A DNA stretch of 64,000 nucleotides from Aurantiacibacter poecillastricola (GCF_030730945.1 NZ_JAVAMS010000001.1:434001-498000), one strand, 5' to 3'; counted from the first letter of the stretch, positions 7,301 through 16,381 are shown. Numbers and translations are program-made. The notes: generated by a model not told the origin, from the sequence alone.

Positions 7301-8760
7301 TGCGCCGCCAGCTGCCCGGACAAGGCGGCCATCGGCACCCCTGCTCCCGGATGGGTACTTCCACCCGTGCAGTAGATTCCAGGGATCCGGGTCCGCGTGC
7401 CCTGCCGGAGGAAGGACGCCGCCCAGCCGTGCGAGGCCCGACCATAAATCGCTCCCCCGGTCGAGGGCAAGAAGGTCTCGAAATCGCTGGGAGTCAGCAA
7501 TTCGTGCGGCAACGGCGCCTCCAGTTCCAACCCGCATCGCGCCAGGCTGCGCCTCATGGCTTTTGTGCATCGCTCTTTCTCCTTGGCCGAGTAGGTGTGG
7601 GTGTCGCCGTTGGCGGGCGCGTTGACGATGATCTGCAGGCGCTCGCGGGTGCCGGGCTCCACCGGCTCGCTGGCCTCGCGATCCTGCGCGCAGACATAGA
7701 CGCTGGGGTCGGCGGGCGGACTGCCTCCGCGGATGTCGGTGAATTCGCGCGCGTAGTCGGGGGAGAAGAAGACATTGTGGCGCGCCAGCGGGAAACCTGC
7801 GGTTTTCGCATGGACCGTCCACAACAGCGCGGAGAACGAGCGGTTGCGCGGCTTGACCGACCCCACGGCGCGAGCGGCGTCCTTGCCGAAGCGGCCCGCA
7901 GCGAGTGCGGCGGGATCGGCGTTGGAGATGACGGCATCGGCAGCAATCCACTCACCGCTGGCGAGTTCGACGCCCCTCGCCCGGCCCGACAGGCACACGA
8001 TCCTGCGGACTGCGCTGCCGAAGCGGAAGGTCGCGCCGCATCGCTCGCCCAGTTGCTGGAGAGCCTCGGAGAGAGCGCTCATGCCACCTTCGATCAGCCA
8101 GACGCCCTTCGCCTCGACATGGGCGATCAGCATCAGCGTGGCAGGCGTGCGGAACGGGTCGGACCCGCAATAGGTGGCGTAGCGGGCATAAAGCTGGCGG
8201 AGGCGCGGATCGGCGAAGTGTTCCCCCAGCACTTTCCACAGGCTCTCATACGGGCGAATGGCCGCCAGCGCGCCAACGCGCCAAAGCCCGATGCGCCACA
8301 TCAGCGGCAAGGGCCACGAGACCTTGCCGGCGCGCAGGAGGGGTCGGTCGAGAATGTCGTAGATCCGCGCAGCCTCGCGGCGGAAGCTGCGATATCCGGC
8401 TGCCGCTGCGGATCCGGCGAAATCGCCGATCGCTTCCTCGCTGCGGGCGGGGTCGGCAAACAGGTCCAGCCGCTCTTCCGGGCTCCAAGCGTGGCGCGCG
8501 ATGATCTCGGCACGGCGGACCTGCACATGATCGTCGAGCTCGGCCCCGCAGGCGTGGAAGATATCGTCGAAAACGCTGCGCAGGGTGAAGACGGTAGGAC
8601 CTGCATCGATATCCACATCGCGCACCCGGCACTGGCGCGCCTTGCCGCCTGCATGCGCCTCCTTCTCCAGCACGGTGACGTGATGGCCGCGCGCCGCGAG
8701 CAGGGCGGCCGCGGTCAGTCCGCCGATACCTGCGCCGATGATTGCGATGCGCTGGGCCAA
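7201..8760 (-). CDS. crtD: Carotenoid 3,4-desaturase CrtD
   Basis: An about 519-residue FAD-dependent desaturase of the phytoene-desaturase family, acting on hydroxylated acyclic carotenoids in the spheroidene/spirilloxanthin route. The dinucleotide fold IIGAGIGGLTAA starts near residue 7 and the C-terminal FAD element STHPGAGVPMAALSG is present. The TTG at 8760 is preferred: GGAGAGG lies 8 bases upstream at 8769-8775 and the Rossmann motif follows at once. A longer ATG frame from 8853 would run through a predicted operator. The 3' end extends about 100 bases into crtC. CrtD rather than CrtI is called from the position between crtC and crtF. Confidence 0.9.
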   Translation of the reverse strand: MAQRIAIIGAGIGGLTAAALLAARGHHVTVLEKEAHAGGKARQCRVRDVDIDAGPTVFTLRSVFDDIFHACGAELDDHVQVRRAEIIARHAWSPEERLDLFADPARSEEAIGDFAGSAAAAGYRSFRREAARIYDILDRPLLRAGKVSWPLPLMWRIGLWRVGALAAIRPYESLWKVLGEHFADPRLRQLYARYATYCGSDPFRTPATLMLIAHVEAKGVWLIEGGMSALSEALQQLGERCGATFRFGSAVRRIVCLSGRARGVELASGEWIAADAVISNADPAALAAGRFGKDAARAVGSVKPRNRSFSALLWTVHAKTAGFPLARHNVFFSPDYAREFTDIRGGSPPADPSVYVCAQDREASEPVEPGTRERLQIIVNAPANGDTHTYSAKEKERCTKAMRRSLARCGLELEAPLPHELLTPSDFETFLPSTGGAIYGRASHGWAASFLRQGTRTRIPGIYCTGGSTHPGAGVPMAALSGQLAAHMVSQDLASMHQSSRVAMAGGMSTPSARTGATG

Positions 8761-8803
8761 TATCGCAGCCTCTCCACTGATCGATTGACCTTTACATAAC
8801 AGC

Positions 8804-8821
8804 TGTCCACTCTTTTGGACA
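8804..8821. promoter_or_regulatory. PpsR/CrtJ operator between crtD and crtF
   Basis: A perfect TGT-N12-ACA site whose arms TGTCCA and TGGACA are exact inverted repeats. It lies in the divergent gap between the crtD start (8760) and the crtF start (8847), so it can repress both directions. A weaker half-site, ACA at 8794-8796, sits 7 bases to the left. Family knowledge of PpsR motifs supports the call; binding is not shown. Confidence 0.75.
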
Positions 8822-8846
8822 TATGGGTAATGGAGGCAATCACGAA

Positions 8847-9968
8847 ATGGCACCGCCCGGATGGAAGATCCGCTGGATCGGCTGGCGCAACCGGGTGATC
8901 GGCGATCCGGTGTTCCAACACTGGGCGGCGCGCCTTCCTCTCGTGCGACGCGTGGCGCGCTCCCGGGCGAGCCGGCTGTTCGACCTGCTGGCGGGCTTCA
9001 CCTACAGCCAGGTGCTGCTCGCGGCGGTCGAAAGCGGCCTGCTAGACCTGTTGGGAGAGGGGCCAGCGACGCTGTCCGCCATCGCCGGAAGAACCAGCCT
9101 GCCCGAGGTGGCCGCCTTGCGACTCGTGCGTGCCGCCACGGCGCTGGATATCGCAGAAGAGGTCTCGAACGGTTGCTGGATGCTCGGTCAGCAAGGCGCG
9201 GCGCTGCATACCAACCGGGGCGCGCAGGCGATGATCCGCCACCACCGTCTCCTTTATGACGATCTGGCGGATCCACTCGCCCTCCTGCGCGCGAACCGTA
9301 GCGAGACGACCGCACTCTCGGAATTCTGGCGCTATGCAGCGCAGGCCCATCCGGGCGATTTACGGAACGAGGGTTACGACGAATACTCGGAACTGATGGC
9401 AACCACGCAGGCCATGGTCTGCCAACAGGCGCTGGGCGCATACGATTTCGGCCAGCATCGCAGCGTACTGGATGTGGGCGGAGGGCATGGCACCTTCGCC
9501 AGCGCTCTGGCCGCTGCGTATCCGCATCTGCGGCTGGGCATCGTCGACCTGCCGCAGGTGCTGGAGGGAACCGGTGCAAGGCTTCGGGGAACGGCGTTCG
9601 AGGATCGGGTTACGCTGCATCCCGCCGACTTTTTCCGCGACCCGCTGCCGATGGGATATGACTGCATAACCCTCGTTCGCATCCTGCACGACCATGACGA
9701 CGAGCCAGCCCTTCGCTTGCTGCATTCGGCTCGTGGCGCGCTTGGCCCTGGGGGGCGGATCATGATCGCCGAGCCCATGGCGGAGACCAGCGGTGCAATT
9801 GCGATGGGGGACGCATATTTCGGGATGTACCTGTGGGCCATGCGCCAGGGCCGTCCGCGCAGCGCAGATGAGATCGCCGGAATACTGGAAAGCGCCGGCT
9901 TCACCCACGCTCGCCACGTCACAACTGCGCAACCCGTCGTCCTGAGCGTTGTTGTCGCCTGTTCGTGA
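8847..9968 (+). CDS. crtF: Hydroxyneurosporene/demethylspheroidene O-methyltransferase
   Basis: A 373-residue SAM-dependent O-methyltransferase that methylates the tertiary hydroxyl made by CrtC, giving methoxy carotenoids. The SAM-binding motif VLDVGGGHGTF lies near residues 208-218, and LVRILHDHDDEPA and GGRIMIAEPMAE follow in the order expected for plant-type O-methyltransferases. The ATG at 8847 is preferred because GGAGG is at 8832-8836; an upstream in-frame ATG at 8823 sits against the PpsR operator and lacks a ribosome site. The 3' end contains the first half of the bchC operator pair. Confidence 0.93.
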   Translation: MAPPGWKIRWIGWRNRVIGDPVFQHWAARLPLVRRVARSRASRLFDLLAGFTYSQVLLAAVESGLLDLLGEGPATLSAIAGRTSLPEVAALRLVRAATALDIAEEVSNGCWMLGQQGAALHTNRGAQAMIRHHRLLYDDLADPLALLRANRSETTALSEFWRYAAQAHPGDLRNEGYDEYSELMATTQAMVCQQALGAYDFGQHRSVLDVGGGHGTFASALAAAYPHLRLGIVDLPQVLEGTGARLRGTAFEDRVTLHPADFFRDPLPMGYDCITLVRILHDHDDEPALRLLHSARGALGPGGRIMIAEPMAETSGAIAMGDAYFGMYLWAMRQGRPRSADEIAGILESAGFTHARHVTTAQPVVLSVVVACS

Positions 9969-9996
9969 CACCTCCTAGTGTAATGCTGCGTTGACA
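9953..9996 (+). promoter_or_regulatory. Pair of perfect PpsR/CrtJ operators upstream of bchC
   Basis: Two exact TGT-N12-ACA sites lie at 9953-9970 and 9979-9996, separated by 8 bases. This copies the published Rhodobacter bchC arrangement of two CrtJ palindromes 8 bases apart. The first site overlaps the last codons of crtF. The second ends in TTGACA at 9991-9996, which can serve as a -35 box. Confidence 0.85.
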
Positions 9997-10018
9997 CCTC
10001 AGGTGAAAGGAGTAAGCT
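9991..10018 (+). promoter_or_regulatory. Candidate sigma70 promoter for bchC
   Basis: TTGACA at 9991-9996 and TAAGCT at 10013-10018 are 16 bases apart. The -35 box is the right arm of the second PpsR operator, so repressor binding would block polymerase. The -10 match is moderate. Confidence 0.45.
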
Positions 10019-10041
10019 GAGAATCGGAAGAGAGGATCATC

Positions 10042-10083
10042 ATGCATCCCTACCAAGGCAATATTCCGGATACGGAGCGCTGA
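10042..10083 (+). CDS. 13-residue leader ORF upstream of bchC
   Basis: The reading frame MHPYQGNIPDTER starts at an ATG preceded by AGAGG at 10031-10035 with 6 bases of spacing, and stops one base before the bchC start codon. It is not in frame with bchC. The layout fits a translational coupler or leader peptide for bchCXYZ, but a chance frame is possible. No similarity to a known leader is recognised. Confidence 0.35.
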   Translation: MHPYQGNIPDTER

Positions 10084-10084
10084 G

Positions 10085-11020
10085 ATGGCCGCCACGGCAG
10101 TCACGATAGAAGCGCCGCGGGAGCTGTCCCTCAGGAAACTCGAGCTTGCGCCCGTAGGGGTCGACGATGTGGTGGTCGACATACGCTGGAGCGGCATCAG
10201 CACCGGAACGGAGAAACTGCTCTGGAACGGCGAAATGCCCCGCTTCCCGGGGATGGGCTATCCACTCGTGCCGGGTTACGAATCGGTCGGCCGCATCAGC
10301 GATGCAGGGTCAGGGGCGCAGGAGCGGATCGGCGAATGGGTCTTCGTGCCGGGTGCCCAGTGCTTCCGCGATGCGCGCGGCGTGTTCGGTGGCACGGCGG
10401 AAAAGGTCGTCCTCCCCTCCGCCCGCGCGTTCCCGGTTACCGAGTCGCTAGGCGCAGACGGCGTGCTCGTCGCGCTGGCGGCAACGGCGATGCATGCGCT
10501 CTCTGGAGAACGCCCGCCCGATCTCATCGTCGGCCACGGCACTCTTGGCCGTCTCCTCGCCCGGCTGACCATTGCCATGGGCGCCCCTGCCCCCACCGTA
10601 TGGGACAACAAGGCCGTTCGTCGCAGCGGCGCGCGCGGCTATGAAGTGATCGCACCGAGCGAGGACACGCGCAGCGACTATCGCGCCATTTACGATGCCA
10701 GCGGCTATGCCGATGGCCTCGACGCGTTGATCGCCCGGCTGGCGAAGCGCGGAGAGATCGTGCTGGCGGGCTTCTATGCGAACCGCCCGAGTTTCGCCTT
10801 TCCCCCTGCCTTCATGGCCGAGGCGCGGCTGCGCGTCGCCGCCGAGTGGCAGCCCGACGATCTCGCCAGCACGGGCCAGCTCATCGTCGATGGCAAGCTC
10901 GATCTGACCGGCCTCGTGTCGGACATCCGCCCTGCCGGGGATGCCGCGAAAGCCTATCCCACCGCATTCCTAGATCCCGGGTGCCTGAAGATGGTGCTCG
11001 ACTGGAGCCACGCCCAATGA
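10085..11020 (+). CDS. bchC: 3-hydroxyethyl bacteriochlorophyllide a dehydrogenase
   Basis: A 311-residue MDR-type dehydrogenase that oxidises the C3 hydroxyethyl group to acetyl, completing the ring A side chain made by BchF. The alcohol-dehydrogenase-like N-terminal fold contains WSGISTGTEKLLW and MGYPLVPGYESVG, and the cofactor domain has VGHGTLGRLLARL. GGAG at 10074-10077 gives a 7-base spacing to the ATG. It is the first gene of bchCXYZ-pufBALMC and overlaps bchX by four bases. Confidence 0.95.
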   Translation: MAATAVTIEAPRELSLRKLELAPVGVDDVVVDIRWSGISTGTEKLLWNGEMPRFPGMGYPLVPGYESVGRISDAGSGAQERIGEWVFVPGAQCFRDARGVFGGTAEKVVLPSARAFPVTESLGADGVLVALAATAMHALSGERPPDLIVGHGTLGRLLARLTIAMGAPAPTVWDNKAVRRSGARGYEVIAPSEDTRSDYRAIYDASGYADGLDALIARLAKRGEIVLAGFYANRPSFAFPPAFMAEARLRVAAEWQPDDLASTGQLIVDGKLDLTGLVSDIRPAGDAAKAYPTAFLDPGCLKMVLDWSHAQ

Positions 11021-12000
11021 CCATGCTCGATACCCAGGCCCTGCGCGACGAAGCGGCCGAGGAGCCCGATCCCGTCCACACGGGCGAGGTGAAATCGGAA
11101 ACGCAGGTCATCGCGATCTACGGCAAGGGCGGCTCGGGCAAGAGCTTCGCGCTCGCCAATCTCAGCTACATGATGGCGCAGCAGGGCAAGCGCGTGCTGC
11201 TGATCGGCTGCGACCCCAAGTCCGACACCACCAGCCTGCTGTTCGGCGGCAAGTCCACCCCCTCCATTATCGAGACCAGCTCGAAGAAGAAGCTGGCGGG
11301 TGAGGACGTGACCATCGAGGACGTCTGCTTCCAGCGCGACGGGGTGTTCGCGATGGAGCTGGGCGGGCCGGAAGTGGGCCGCGGATGCGGCGGGCGCGGC
11401 ATCATCCACGGGTTCGAGACGCTGGAAAACCTGGGCTTCCACGAATGGGGTTTCGACTACGTGCTGCTCGATTTCCTCGGCGACGTGGTGTGCGGCGGCT
11501 TCGGGCTGCCGATCGCGCGCGACATGTGCCAGAAGGTCATTGTCGTCGGCTCGAACGACCTGCAATCGCTCTACGTCGCCAACAATGTCTGCAAGGCGGT
11601 GGAGTATTTCCGCAAGATGGGCGGCAATGTCGGCGTTGCCGGCATGATCGTGAACAAGGACGACGGTACGGGCGAGGCGAAGGCCTTTGCCGATGCTGTC
11701 GACATCCCCGTGCTATGCGCCATCCCGGCGGACGAGGACATTCGCCGCAAATCCGCCAATTACCAGATCATCGGCAAGCCCGGCGGTCAGTGGGCTCCGC
11801 TGTTCGAGGAGCTGGCGGTCAACGTCGCCGAGGCACCTCCGTTGCAGCCCGCCCCGCTGGAGCAGGACGGGCTGCTCGCCCTGTTCTCGCCCGACGAGAC
11901 CGGCGGCAATGTCGAGCTTGTCCCCGCAACCCAGGCCGACATGCGCGGCGGCTCCTACGAGCCCAGGGCCTCGCTGGAGGTGGTGTATGACGAGGTGTAG
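11017..12000 (+). CDS. bchX: Chlorophyllide a reductase iron protein BchX
   Basis: A 327-residue NifH-like ATPase, the electron donor of chlorophyllide a oxidoreductase, which reduces ring B to the bacteriochlorin. Walker A YGKGGSGKS ends near residue 43. Cys124 (GRGCGGRG) and Cys159 (DVVCGGFG) are the two ligands that hold the [4Fe-4S] cluster at the dimer interface. The start is fixed by the ATGA overlap with bchC. BchY follows after three bases. Confidence 0.97.
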   Translation: MTMLDTQALRDEAAEEPDPVHTGEVKSETQVIAIYGKGGSGKSFALANLSYMMAQQGKRVLLIGCDPKSDTTSLLFGGKSTPSIIETSSKKKLAGEDVTIEDVCFQRDGVFAMELGGPEVGRGCGGRGIIHGFETLENLGFHEWGFDYVLLDFLGDVVCGGFGLPIARDMCQKVIVVGSNDLQSLYVANNVCKAVEYFRKMGGNVGVAGMIVNKDDGTGEAKAFADAVDIPVLCAIPADEDIRRKSANYQIIGKPGGQWAPLFEELAVNVAEAPPLQPAPLEQDGLLALFSPDETGGNVELVPATQADMRGGSYEPRASLEVVYDEV

Positions 12001-12003
12001 CGC

Positions 12004-13527
12004 GTGACCGACGCCGGGACCACGATCCGCGAGCGCGACCGCCTCGACATCGGTACTGCCGAGGAAGGCGCGTGCTCCAGCACCGACACCATGCGCGAGG
12101 CGGCGCGGGAGGCGGGCAAGAGCGACATTCTCGACCGCTACGAGGCGGATTATCCGGTTGGCCCGCACGACCAGCCGCAAAGCATGTGCCCCGCTTTTGG
12201 CTCCCTGCGCGTCGGTCTCAGGATGCGTCGCACGGCGACCGTACTCTCAGGGAGCGCGTGCTGCGTCTATGGCCTGACCTTCACTTCGCATTTCTATGGG
12301 GCGCGGCGGACGGTGGGGTATGTACCCTTCAGTTCCGAGACCCTCGTCACCGGCAAGCTGTTCGAGGACATCAAGGAAGCGGTCGAGGGCCTCGCCGATC
12401 CCGAGCTTTACGACGCCATCGTCGTCACCAATCTCTGCGTGCCAACCGCCAGCGGCGTGCCGCTGCGGCTGCTGAAGAAAGAGATCAACGGCGTTCGTAT
12501 CATCGGCATCGATGTGCCTGGTTTCGGCGTGCCCACCCATGCCGAGGCGAAGGACATCCTTGCCGGCGCCATGCTCAATTACGCCCGGACCGAGGCCGAG
12601 GAAGGCCCGGTCGCCGCGCCTGGCAACAGGTCGGACCGCCCCACGGTGACTCTCCTGGGAGAGATGTTCCCCGCTGACCCGGTTGGCATCGGGCAGATGC
12701 TCGAGCCCCTTGGCCTCGCCGCCGGTCCGGTCGTGCCGACGCGGGAGTGGCGCGAATTGTATGGTGCGCTCGACTGTGCGGTCGTTGCGGCGATGCATCC
12801 TTTCTACACCGCCAGCATCCGCGAATTTACGGCGGCTGGGCGCTCCGTCGTCGGCTCTGCGCCCGTTGGCGCCGAAGGAACGGCGGCTTGGCTCGACACC
12901 GTGGGGGACGCCTGCGGGATCGCAAAGGACAAGGTAAGGCGCGCAAAGGACCGCTTTATCCCTGCAATCCGCGGTGCGCTCGCCGCTGCCCCCGTCAATG
13001 GTCGGATCACGGTCTCGGGCTATGAAGGTTCGGAGCTTCTGGTCGCGCGGCTGCTGATCGAAAGCGGGGCGGACGTGCCTTATGTCGGCACCGCCTGTCC
13101 GCGTACGCAATGGTCCGATCCGGATCGCGAGTGGCTGGAGGCGAAAGGGGTGCGCGTAAATTATCGCGCCAGCCTGCAGGAGGATATCGCGGCGGTCGAG
13201 GAGTTCGGGCCCGACCTTGCCATCGGCACGACGCCGGTCGTCCAGCATGCCAAGCAGAAGGCCATCCCGGCGCTCTATTTCACGAACCTCATTTCCGCCC
13301 GCCCGTTGATGGGACCGGCGGGCGCGGGCAGCCTGGCGCAGGTGGTGAATGCGGCGATGGGCAACAAGGATCGCTTCGCGCGAATGAGCGCCTTTTTCGA
13401 TGGCGTGGGCAAGGAGCATGGCGCGGGCGTGTGGGAAGATCTTCCCGAGGACCGGCCCGCCTTCAAGAAGAAGTACGCAGCTCTCAACGAAGCGGCGCGC
13501 AAGGCGGCCGAGGCGGTGGGCGAATGA
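12004..13527 (+). CDS. bchY: Chlorophyllide a reductase subunit Y
   Basis: This 507-residue NifD-like subunit forms the catalytic BchY-BchZ heterotetramer that receives electrons from BchX. Candidate cluster cysteines lie in [14 protein letters not shown] and TNLCVPT, within the first 150 residues. The start is a GTG at 12004, three bases after the bchX stop, since no ATG fits. It overlaps bchZ by four bases. Confidence 0.96.
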   Translation: MTDAGTTIRERDRLDIGTAEEGACSSTDTMREAAREAGKSDILDRYEADYPVGPHDQPQSMCPAFGSLRVGLRMRRTATVLSGSACCVYGLTFTSHFYGARRTVGYVPFSSETLVTGKLFEDIKEAVEGLADPELYDAIVVTNLCVPTASGVPLRLLKKEINGVRIIGIDVPGFGVPTHAEAKDILAGAMLNYARTEAEEGPVAAPGNRSDRPTVTLLGEMFPADPVGIGQMLEPLGLAAGPVVPTREWRELYGALDCAVVAAMHPFYTASIREFTAAGRSVVGSAPVGAEGTAAWLDTVGDACGIAKDKVRRAKDRFIPAIRGALAAAPVNGRITVSGYEGSELLVARLLIESGADVPYVGTACPRTQWSDPDREWLEAKGVRVNYRASLQEDIAAVEEFGPDLAIGTTPVVQHAKQKAIPALYFTNLISARPLMGPAGAGSLAQVVNAAMGNKDRFARMSAFFDGVGKEHGAGVWEDLPEDRPAFKKKYAALNEAARKAAEAVGE

Positions 13528-14969
13528 GCCTCGTCCTCGATCATGATCGCGCCGGAGGCTACTGGGGCGCCGTCTACGTCTTCACCGCGGTGAAGGGGTT
13601 GCAGGTCATCATCGACGGGCCGGTGGGATGCGAGAACCTGCCCGTCACATCCGTGCTCCACTACACCGACGGCCTGCCGCCGCACGAATTGCCCATCACC
13701 GTGACCGGGCTCGGCGAGGAGGAGCTCGGCAAGACCGGCACCGAGGGCGCGATGAAGCGGGCGTGGAAGACGCTCGACCCCGAACTGCCCGCGGTGGTGG
13801 TGACGGGCTCCATCGCCGAGATGATCGGCGGCGGCGTGACGCCCGAGGGTACGAACATCAAGCGCTTCCTCCCGCGCACCATCGACGAAGACCAGTGGCA
13901 GAGCGCCGACCGCGCGCTGTCGTGGCTGTGGACCGAGTTCGGCCCGAAGAAGGTGCGCGCGGCAAAGCCCGTGAAGGAGGGCGAGAAGCCGAAGGTCAAC
14001 ATCATCGGCCCTGCCTATGGCATGTTCAACATGGCCTCCGACCTCGCCGAGATCCGGCGGCTGGTGGAAGGCATCGGCGCCGAGGTGAACATGGTCTTCC
14101 CGCTCGGGAGTCATCTTGCCGACCTGAAGAAACTGCCCGCAGCGCACGCCAATGTCTGCCTCTACCGCGAATATGGCCGGAACCTGTGCGAACTGATGGA
14201 GCGGCCCTATTTCCAGGCGCCTGTCGGCCTCGACAGCACGACGAAATTCCTGCGCGCGCTGGGCGAGGAACTGGGCCTTGATCCCGAGCCCTTCATCCTT
14301 CGCGAGAAGCACACCACGATCAAGCCGCTGTGGGATCTGTGGCGCTCGGTCACGCAGGATTTCTTCGCCACCGCCAGCTTCGGCATCGTCGCGAACGAGA
14401 CCTATGCCCGCGGCATCACCCATTTCCTTGCGGACGAGCTGGGCCTGCCCTGCAACTTCACCTTCGCCCGCAGCGCAGGCGTGAAGCCGAAGAACGAGGA
14501 TGTACGCGCCGCGATCCATGCGAACCCGCCCCTCATCGTGCTGGGTAGCTATAACGAGCGGATGTATCTTGCCGAGGGCGGCGGGCGCGGGATCTACATT
14601 CCCGCCAGCTTCCCCGGCACCGCGATCAGGCGTCATACCGGCACGCCCTTCATGGGTTATGCGGGCGCGACCTATCTCGTGCAGGAAGTTTGCAACGCGC
14701 TGTTCGATGCGCTGTTCAACATCCTGCCGCTGGCGACCGAGCTCGACAAGACCGACCCCACGCCCGCCCGCGCCCACCGTGAACTGCCCTGGGACGAAGA
14801 TGCCCAGGCGCGGTTCGATGAGGTGGTCGCCGCGCAGCCCGTGCTCGTACGGATTTCCGCCGCCAAGCGCATGCGCGATGCTGCCGAAAGCGCCGCGCGC
14901 CGGGCGGGTGAGACACGCGTAAACGCCGACCGCCTCGCCGATGCCCTTCTCGCAGGAGAACGGGCATGA
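13524..14969 (+). CDS. bchZ: Chlorophyllide a reductase subunit Z
   Basis: A 481-residue NifK-like partner of BchY. Cys36 in GPVGCENLP is the expected cluster ligand, and [16 protein letters not shown] and [15 protein letters not shown] are family blocks. The ATG at 13524 overlaps the bchY stop. A second ATG on its own stop codon (14966) opens a 42-codon frame leading into pufB. Confidence 0.96.
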   Translation: MSLVLDHDRAGGYWGAVYVFTAVKGLQVIIDGPVGCENLPVTSVLHYTDGLPPHELPITVTGLGEEELGKTGTEGAMKRAWKTLDPELPAVVVTGSIAEMIGGGVTPEGTNIKRFLPRTIDEDQWQSADRALSWLWTEFGPKKVRAAKPVKEGEKPKVNIIGPAYGMFNMASDLAEIRRLVEGIGAEVNMVFPLGSHLADLKKLPAAHANVCLYREYGRNLCELMERPYFQAPVGLDSTTKFLRALGEELGLDPEPFILREKHTTIKPLWDLWRSVTQDFFATASFGIVANETYARGITHFLADELGLPCNFTFARSAGVKPKNEDVRAAIHANPPLIVLGSYNERMYLAEGGGRGIYIPASFPGTAIRRHTGTPFMGYAGATYLVQEVCNALFDALFNILPLATELDKTDPTPARAHRELPWDEDAQARFDEVVAAQPVLVRISAAKRMRDAAESAARRAGETRVNADRLADALLAGERA

Positions 14970-15094
14970 GCGCCGCCATCCGGATCGCTCCCGCGCGGAG
15001 CCACGCCATCTGCTCGCACCTTTGCGCGCGGATAACCGACGGGGCCGAGCTGCCCCTCGCACACAACCAAGACTGGAGACACAGCTATGAGTGA
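14966..15094 (+). CDS. Short ORF (42 aa) between bchZ and pufB
   Basis: An ATG on the bchZ stop (ATGA) opens a 42-residue frame that ends 7 bases inside pufB. It holds the place that pufQ takes in Rhodobacter but shows neither PufQ's hydrophobic segment nor its usual length of about 74 residues. It could couple translation from bchZ into pufB, be a decayed gene, or be chance. No TGT-N12-ACA site is present in this gap. Confidence 0.3.
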   Translation: MSAAIRIAPARSHAICSHLCARITDGAELPLAHNQDWRHSYE

Positions 15095-15242
15095 TCCCGA
15101 CGATCGCTTCGGGTTGAGGACATACCTCACCCCCGAAGAAGCAAAGGAATTTCACAAGCTCTTCGTGAGCAGCTTCCTCGGCTTCACCGCCGTGGCGGTG
15201 GTGGCTCACATCCTCGTGTGGGTCTGGCGGCCCTGGCTCTGA
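15087..15242 (+). CDS. pufB: Light-harvesting 1 beta polypeptide
   Basis: A 51-residue single-span antenna protein of the core LH1 ring. The N-terminal polar part has [12 protein letters not shown], followed by a transmembrane helix whose AVVAHILVW contains the His that ligates bacteriochlorophyll; the protein ends in WVWRPWL, the usual aromatic C-terminus. GGAG about 8 bases before the ATG supports the start. It precedes pufA by 36 bases. Confidence 0.95.
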   Translation: MSDPDDRFGLRTYLTPEEAKEFHKLFVSSFLGFTAVAVVAHILVWVWRPWL

Positions 15243-15278
15243 CGCCAGCCGGAAACTGACTAGAAAAGGAACGATACC

Positions 15279-15461
15279 ATGTGGAGAATGTGGCTTATTT
15301 TCGATCCGCGAAGAGCGCTGGTGGCCCTGTTCATCTTCCTCTTCGTGCTCGCCCTCATCATCCATTTCATCCTGTTGAGCACGGATACGTTCAACTGGCT
15401 GGACGGGCCGAACTCGGCCCAGGGCAGGGCCGTGGCTGCGGCCGCACCCCCGGTCACCTGA
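15279..15461 (+). CDS. pufA: Light-harvesting 1 alpha polypeptide
   Basis: A 60-residue LH1 alpha subunit. It starts [13 protein letters not shown], the typical amphipathic N-terminus, and has one transmembrane helix with the bacteriochlorophyll-binding His in [11 protein letters not shown], followed by FNWLDG. The Ala/Pro-rich C-terminal tail is typical of longer alpha chains. AAAGGAA lies upstream of the ATG. A hairpin follows the gene before pufL. Confidence 0.95.
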   Translation: MWRMWLIFDPRRALVALFIFLFVLALIIHFILLSTDTFNWLDGPNSAQGRAVAAAAPPVT

Positions 15462-15477
15462 CCGCCGCTGTGCGAGG

Positions 15478-15499
15478 GGCGGCGGCTCCGGTCGCCGCC
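15478..15499 (+). promoter_or_regulatory. pufA-pufL intercistronic hairpin
   Basis: GGCGGCG (15478-15484) and CGCCGCC (15493-15499) form a perfect 7-bp GC stem with an 8-base loop, 16 bases after the pufA stop. Stem-loops here are known in Rhodobacter to protect the 3' end of pufBA mRNA, raising antenna over reaction-centre output. No T-run follows, so simple termination is less likely. Confidence 0.65.
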
Positions 15500-15556
15500 T
15501 GCTCGGTGGGTCAATTATCTTGAGCCCGTCGATCCTCGGCGGGGGAGGACAGTGCT

Positions 15557-16381
15557 ATGGCGCTCCTGAGTTTCGAGCGGAAATACCGCGTGCGCGGCGG
15601 AACCCTGATTGGAGGGGATCTCTTCGATTTCTGGGTCGGGCCGTTCTATGTCGGCTTCTTCGGAGTGGTGACTGCCATTTTCGCGACGCTCGGCACGCTC
15701 CTCATCTTCTATGCAGCCTCGCAGGGGCCGACCTGGAACCCGTGGCTCATATCGATCGCACCGCCCGATCTCAGCTACGGGCTTGCGCTCGCGCCGCTTA
15801 AAGAGGGCGGCTTCTGGCAGGTCATCACGGTCTGCGCGCTCATTTCCTTTACCTCATGGGCGCTGCGCGAGGTGGAGATCTGCCGCAAGCTGGGCATGGG
15901 CTATCACGTGCCCTTCGCTTTCGGCGTCGCCATCTTCGCCTATTTCTCGCTGGTGGTGATCCGCCCCGTATTGCTCGGCGGCTGGCACTTCGGCTTTCCC
16001 TACGGCATTTTCAGCCATCTCGACTGGGTTTCCAACACCGGATACCAGTACCTGCATTTCCACTACAATCCGGCGCACATGCTGGCGGTGAGCTTCTTCT
16101 TCACCACCACGCTGGCCCTGGCGCTGCATGGTTCGCTGGTCCTGTCTGCCGTCAATCCCGCGAAGGGCGAGACCGTGCGCACGCCCGAATACGAGGACAC
16201 GTTCTTCCGCGACCTGATCGGCTATTCGGTCGGCACGCTGGGCATTCACCGCCTCGGCCTGCTGCTGGCGCTGAATGCCGGGTTCTGGAGCGCGGTGTGC
16301 ATCATCATCAGCGGTCCGCTGTGGACCAAGGGCTGGCCCGAGTGGTGGACCTGGTGGCTCAACCTGCCGATCTGGTCGTGA
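15557..16381 (+). CDS. pufL: Photosynthetic reaction centre L subunit
   Basis: A 274-residue integral membrane protein with five transmembrane helices, one half of the reaction-centre core. The conserved ligand regions are seen in order: [32 protein letters not shown] and [11 protein letters not shown]; the last two include non-haem iron and quinone-site histidines. GGGGGAGGA lies before the ATG. pufM starts 13 bases after the stop. Confidence 0.98.
   Translation: MALLSFERKYRVRGGTLIGGDLFDFWVGPFYVGFFGVVTAIFATLGTLLIFYAASQGPTWNPWLISIAPPDLSYGLALAPLKEGGFWQVITVCALISFTSWALREVEICRKLGMGYHVPFAFGVAIFAYFSLVVIRPVLLGGWHFGFPYGIFSHLDWVSNTGYQYLHFHYNPAHMLAVSFFFTTTLALALHGSLVLSAVNPAKGETVRTPEYEDTFFRDLIGYSVGTLGIHRLGLLLALNAGFWSAVCIIISGPLWTKGWPEWWTWWLNLPIWS

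Noticed and set aside
7201..7540. Frameshifted crtD pseudogene
   Set aside because: Both crtD and crtC frames are intact over their family regions, so overlap with an unusual crtC start fits better than gene decay.
8823..8846. Upstream ATG (8823) as the crtF start
   Set aside because: It lies directly next to the PpsR operator with no ribosome site; the ATG at 8847 has GGAGG at proper spacing.
14970..15086. pufQ gene
   Set aside because: The frame here is too short and lacks the membrane helix of PufQ.
13275..15365. 696-codon open frame on the minus strand
   Set aside because: It is antisense to bchZ and pufBA and shows no domain.
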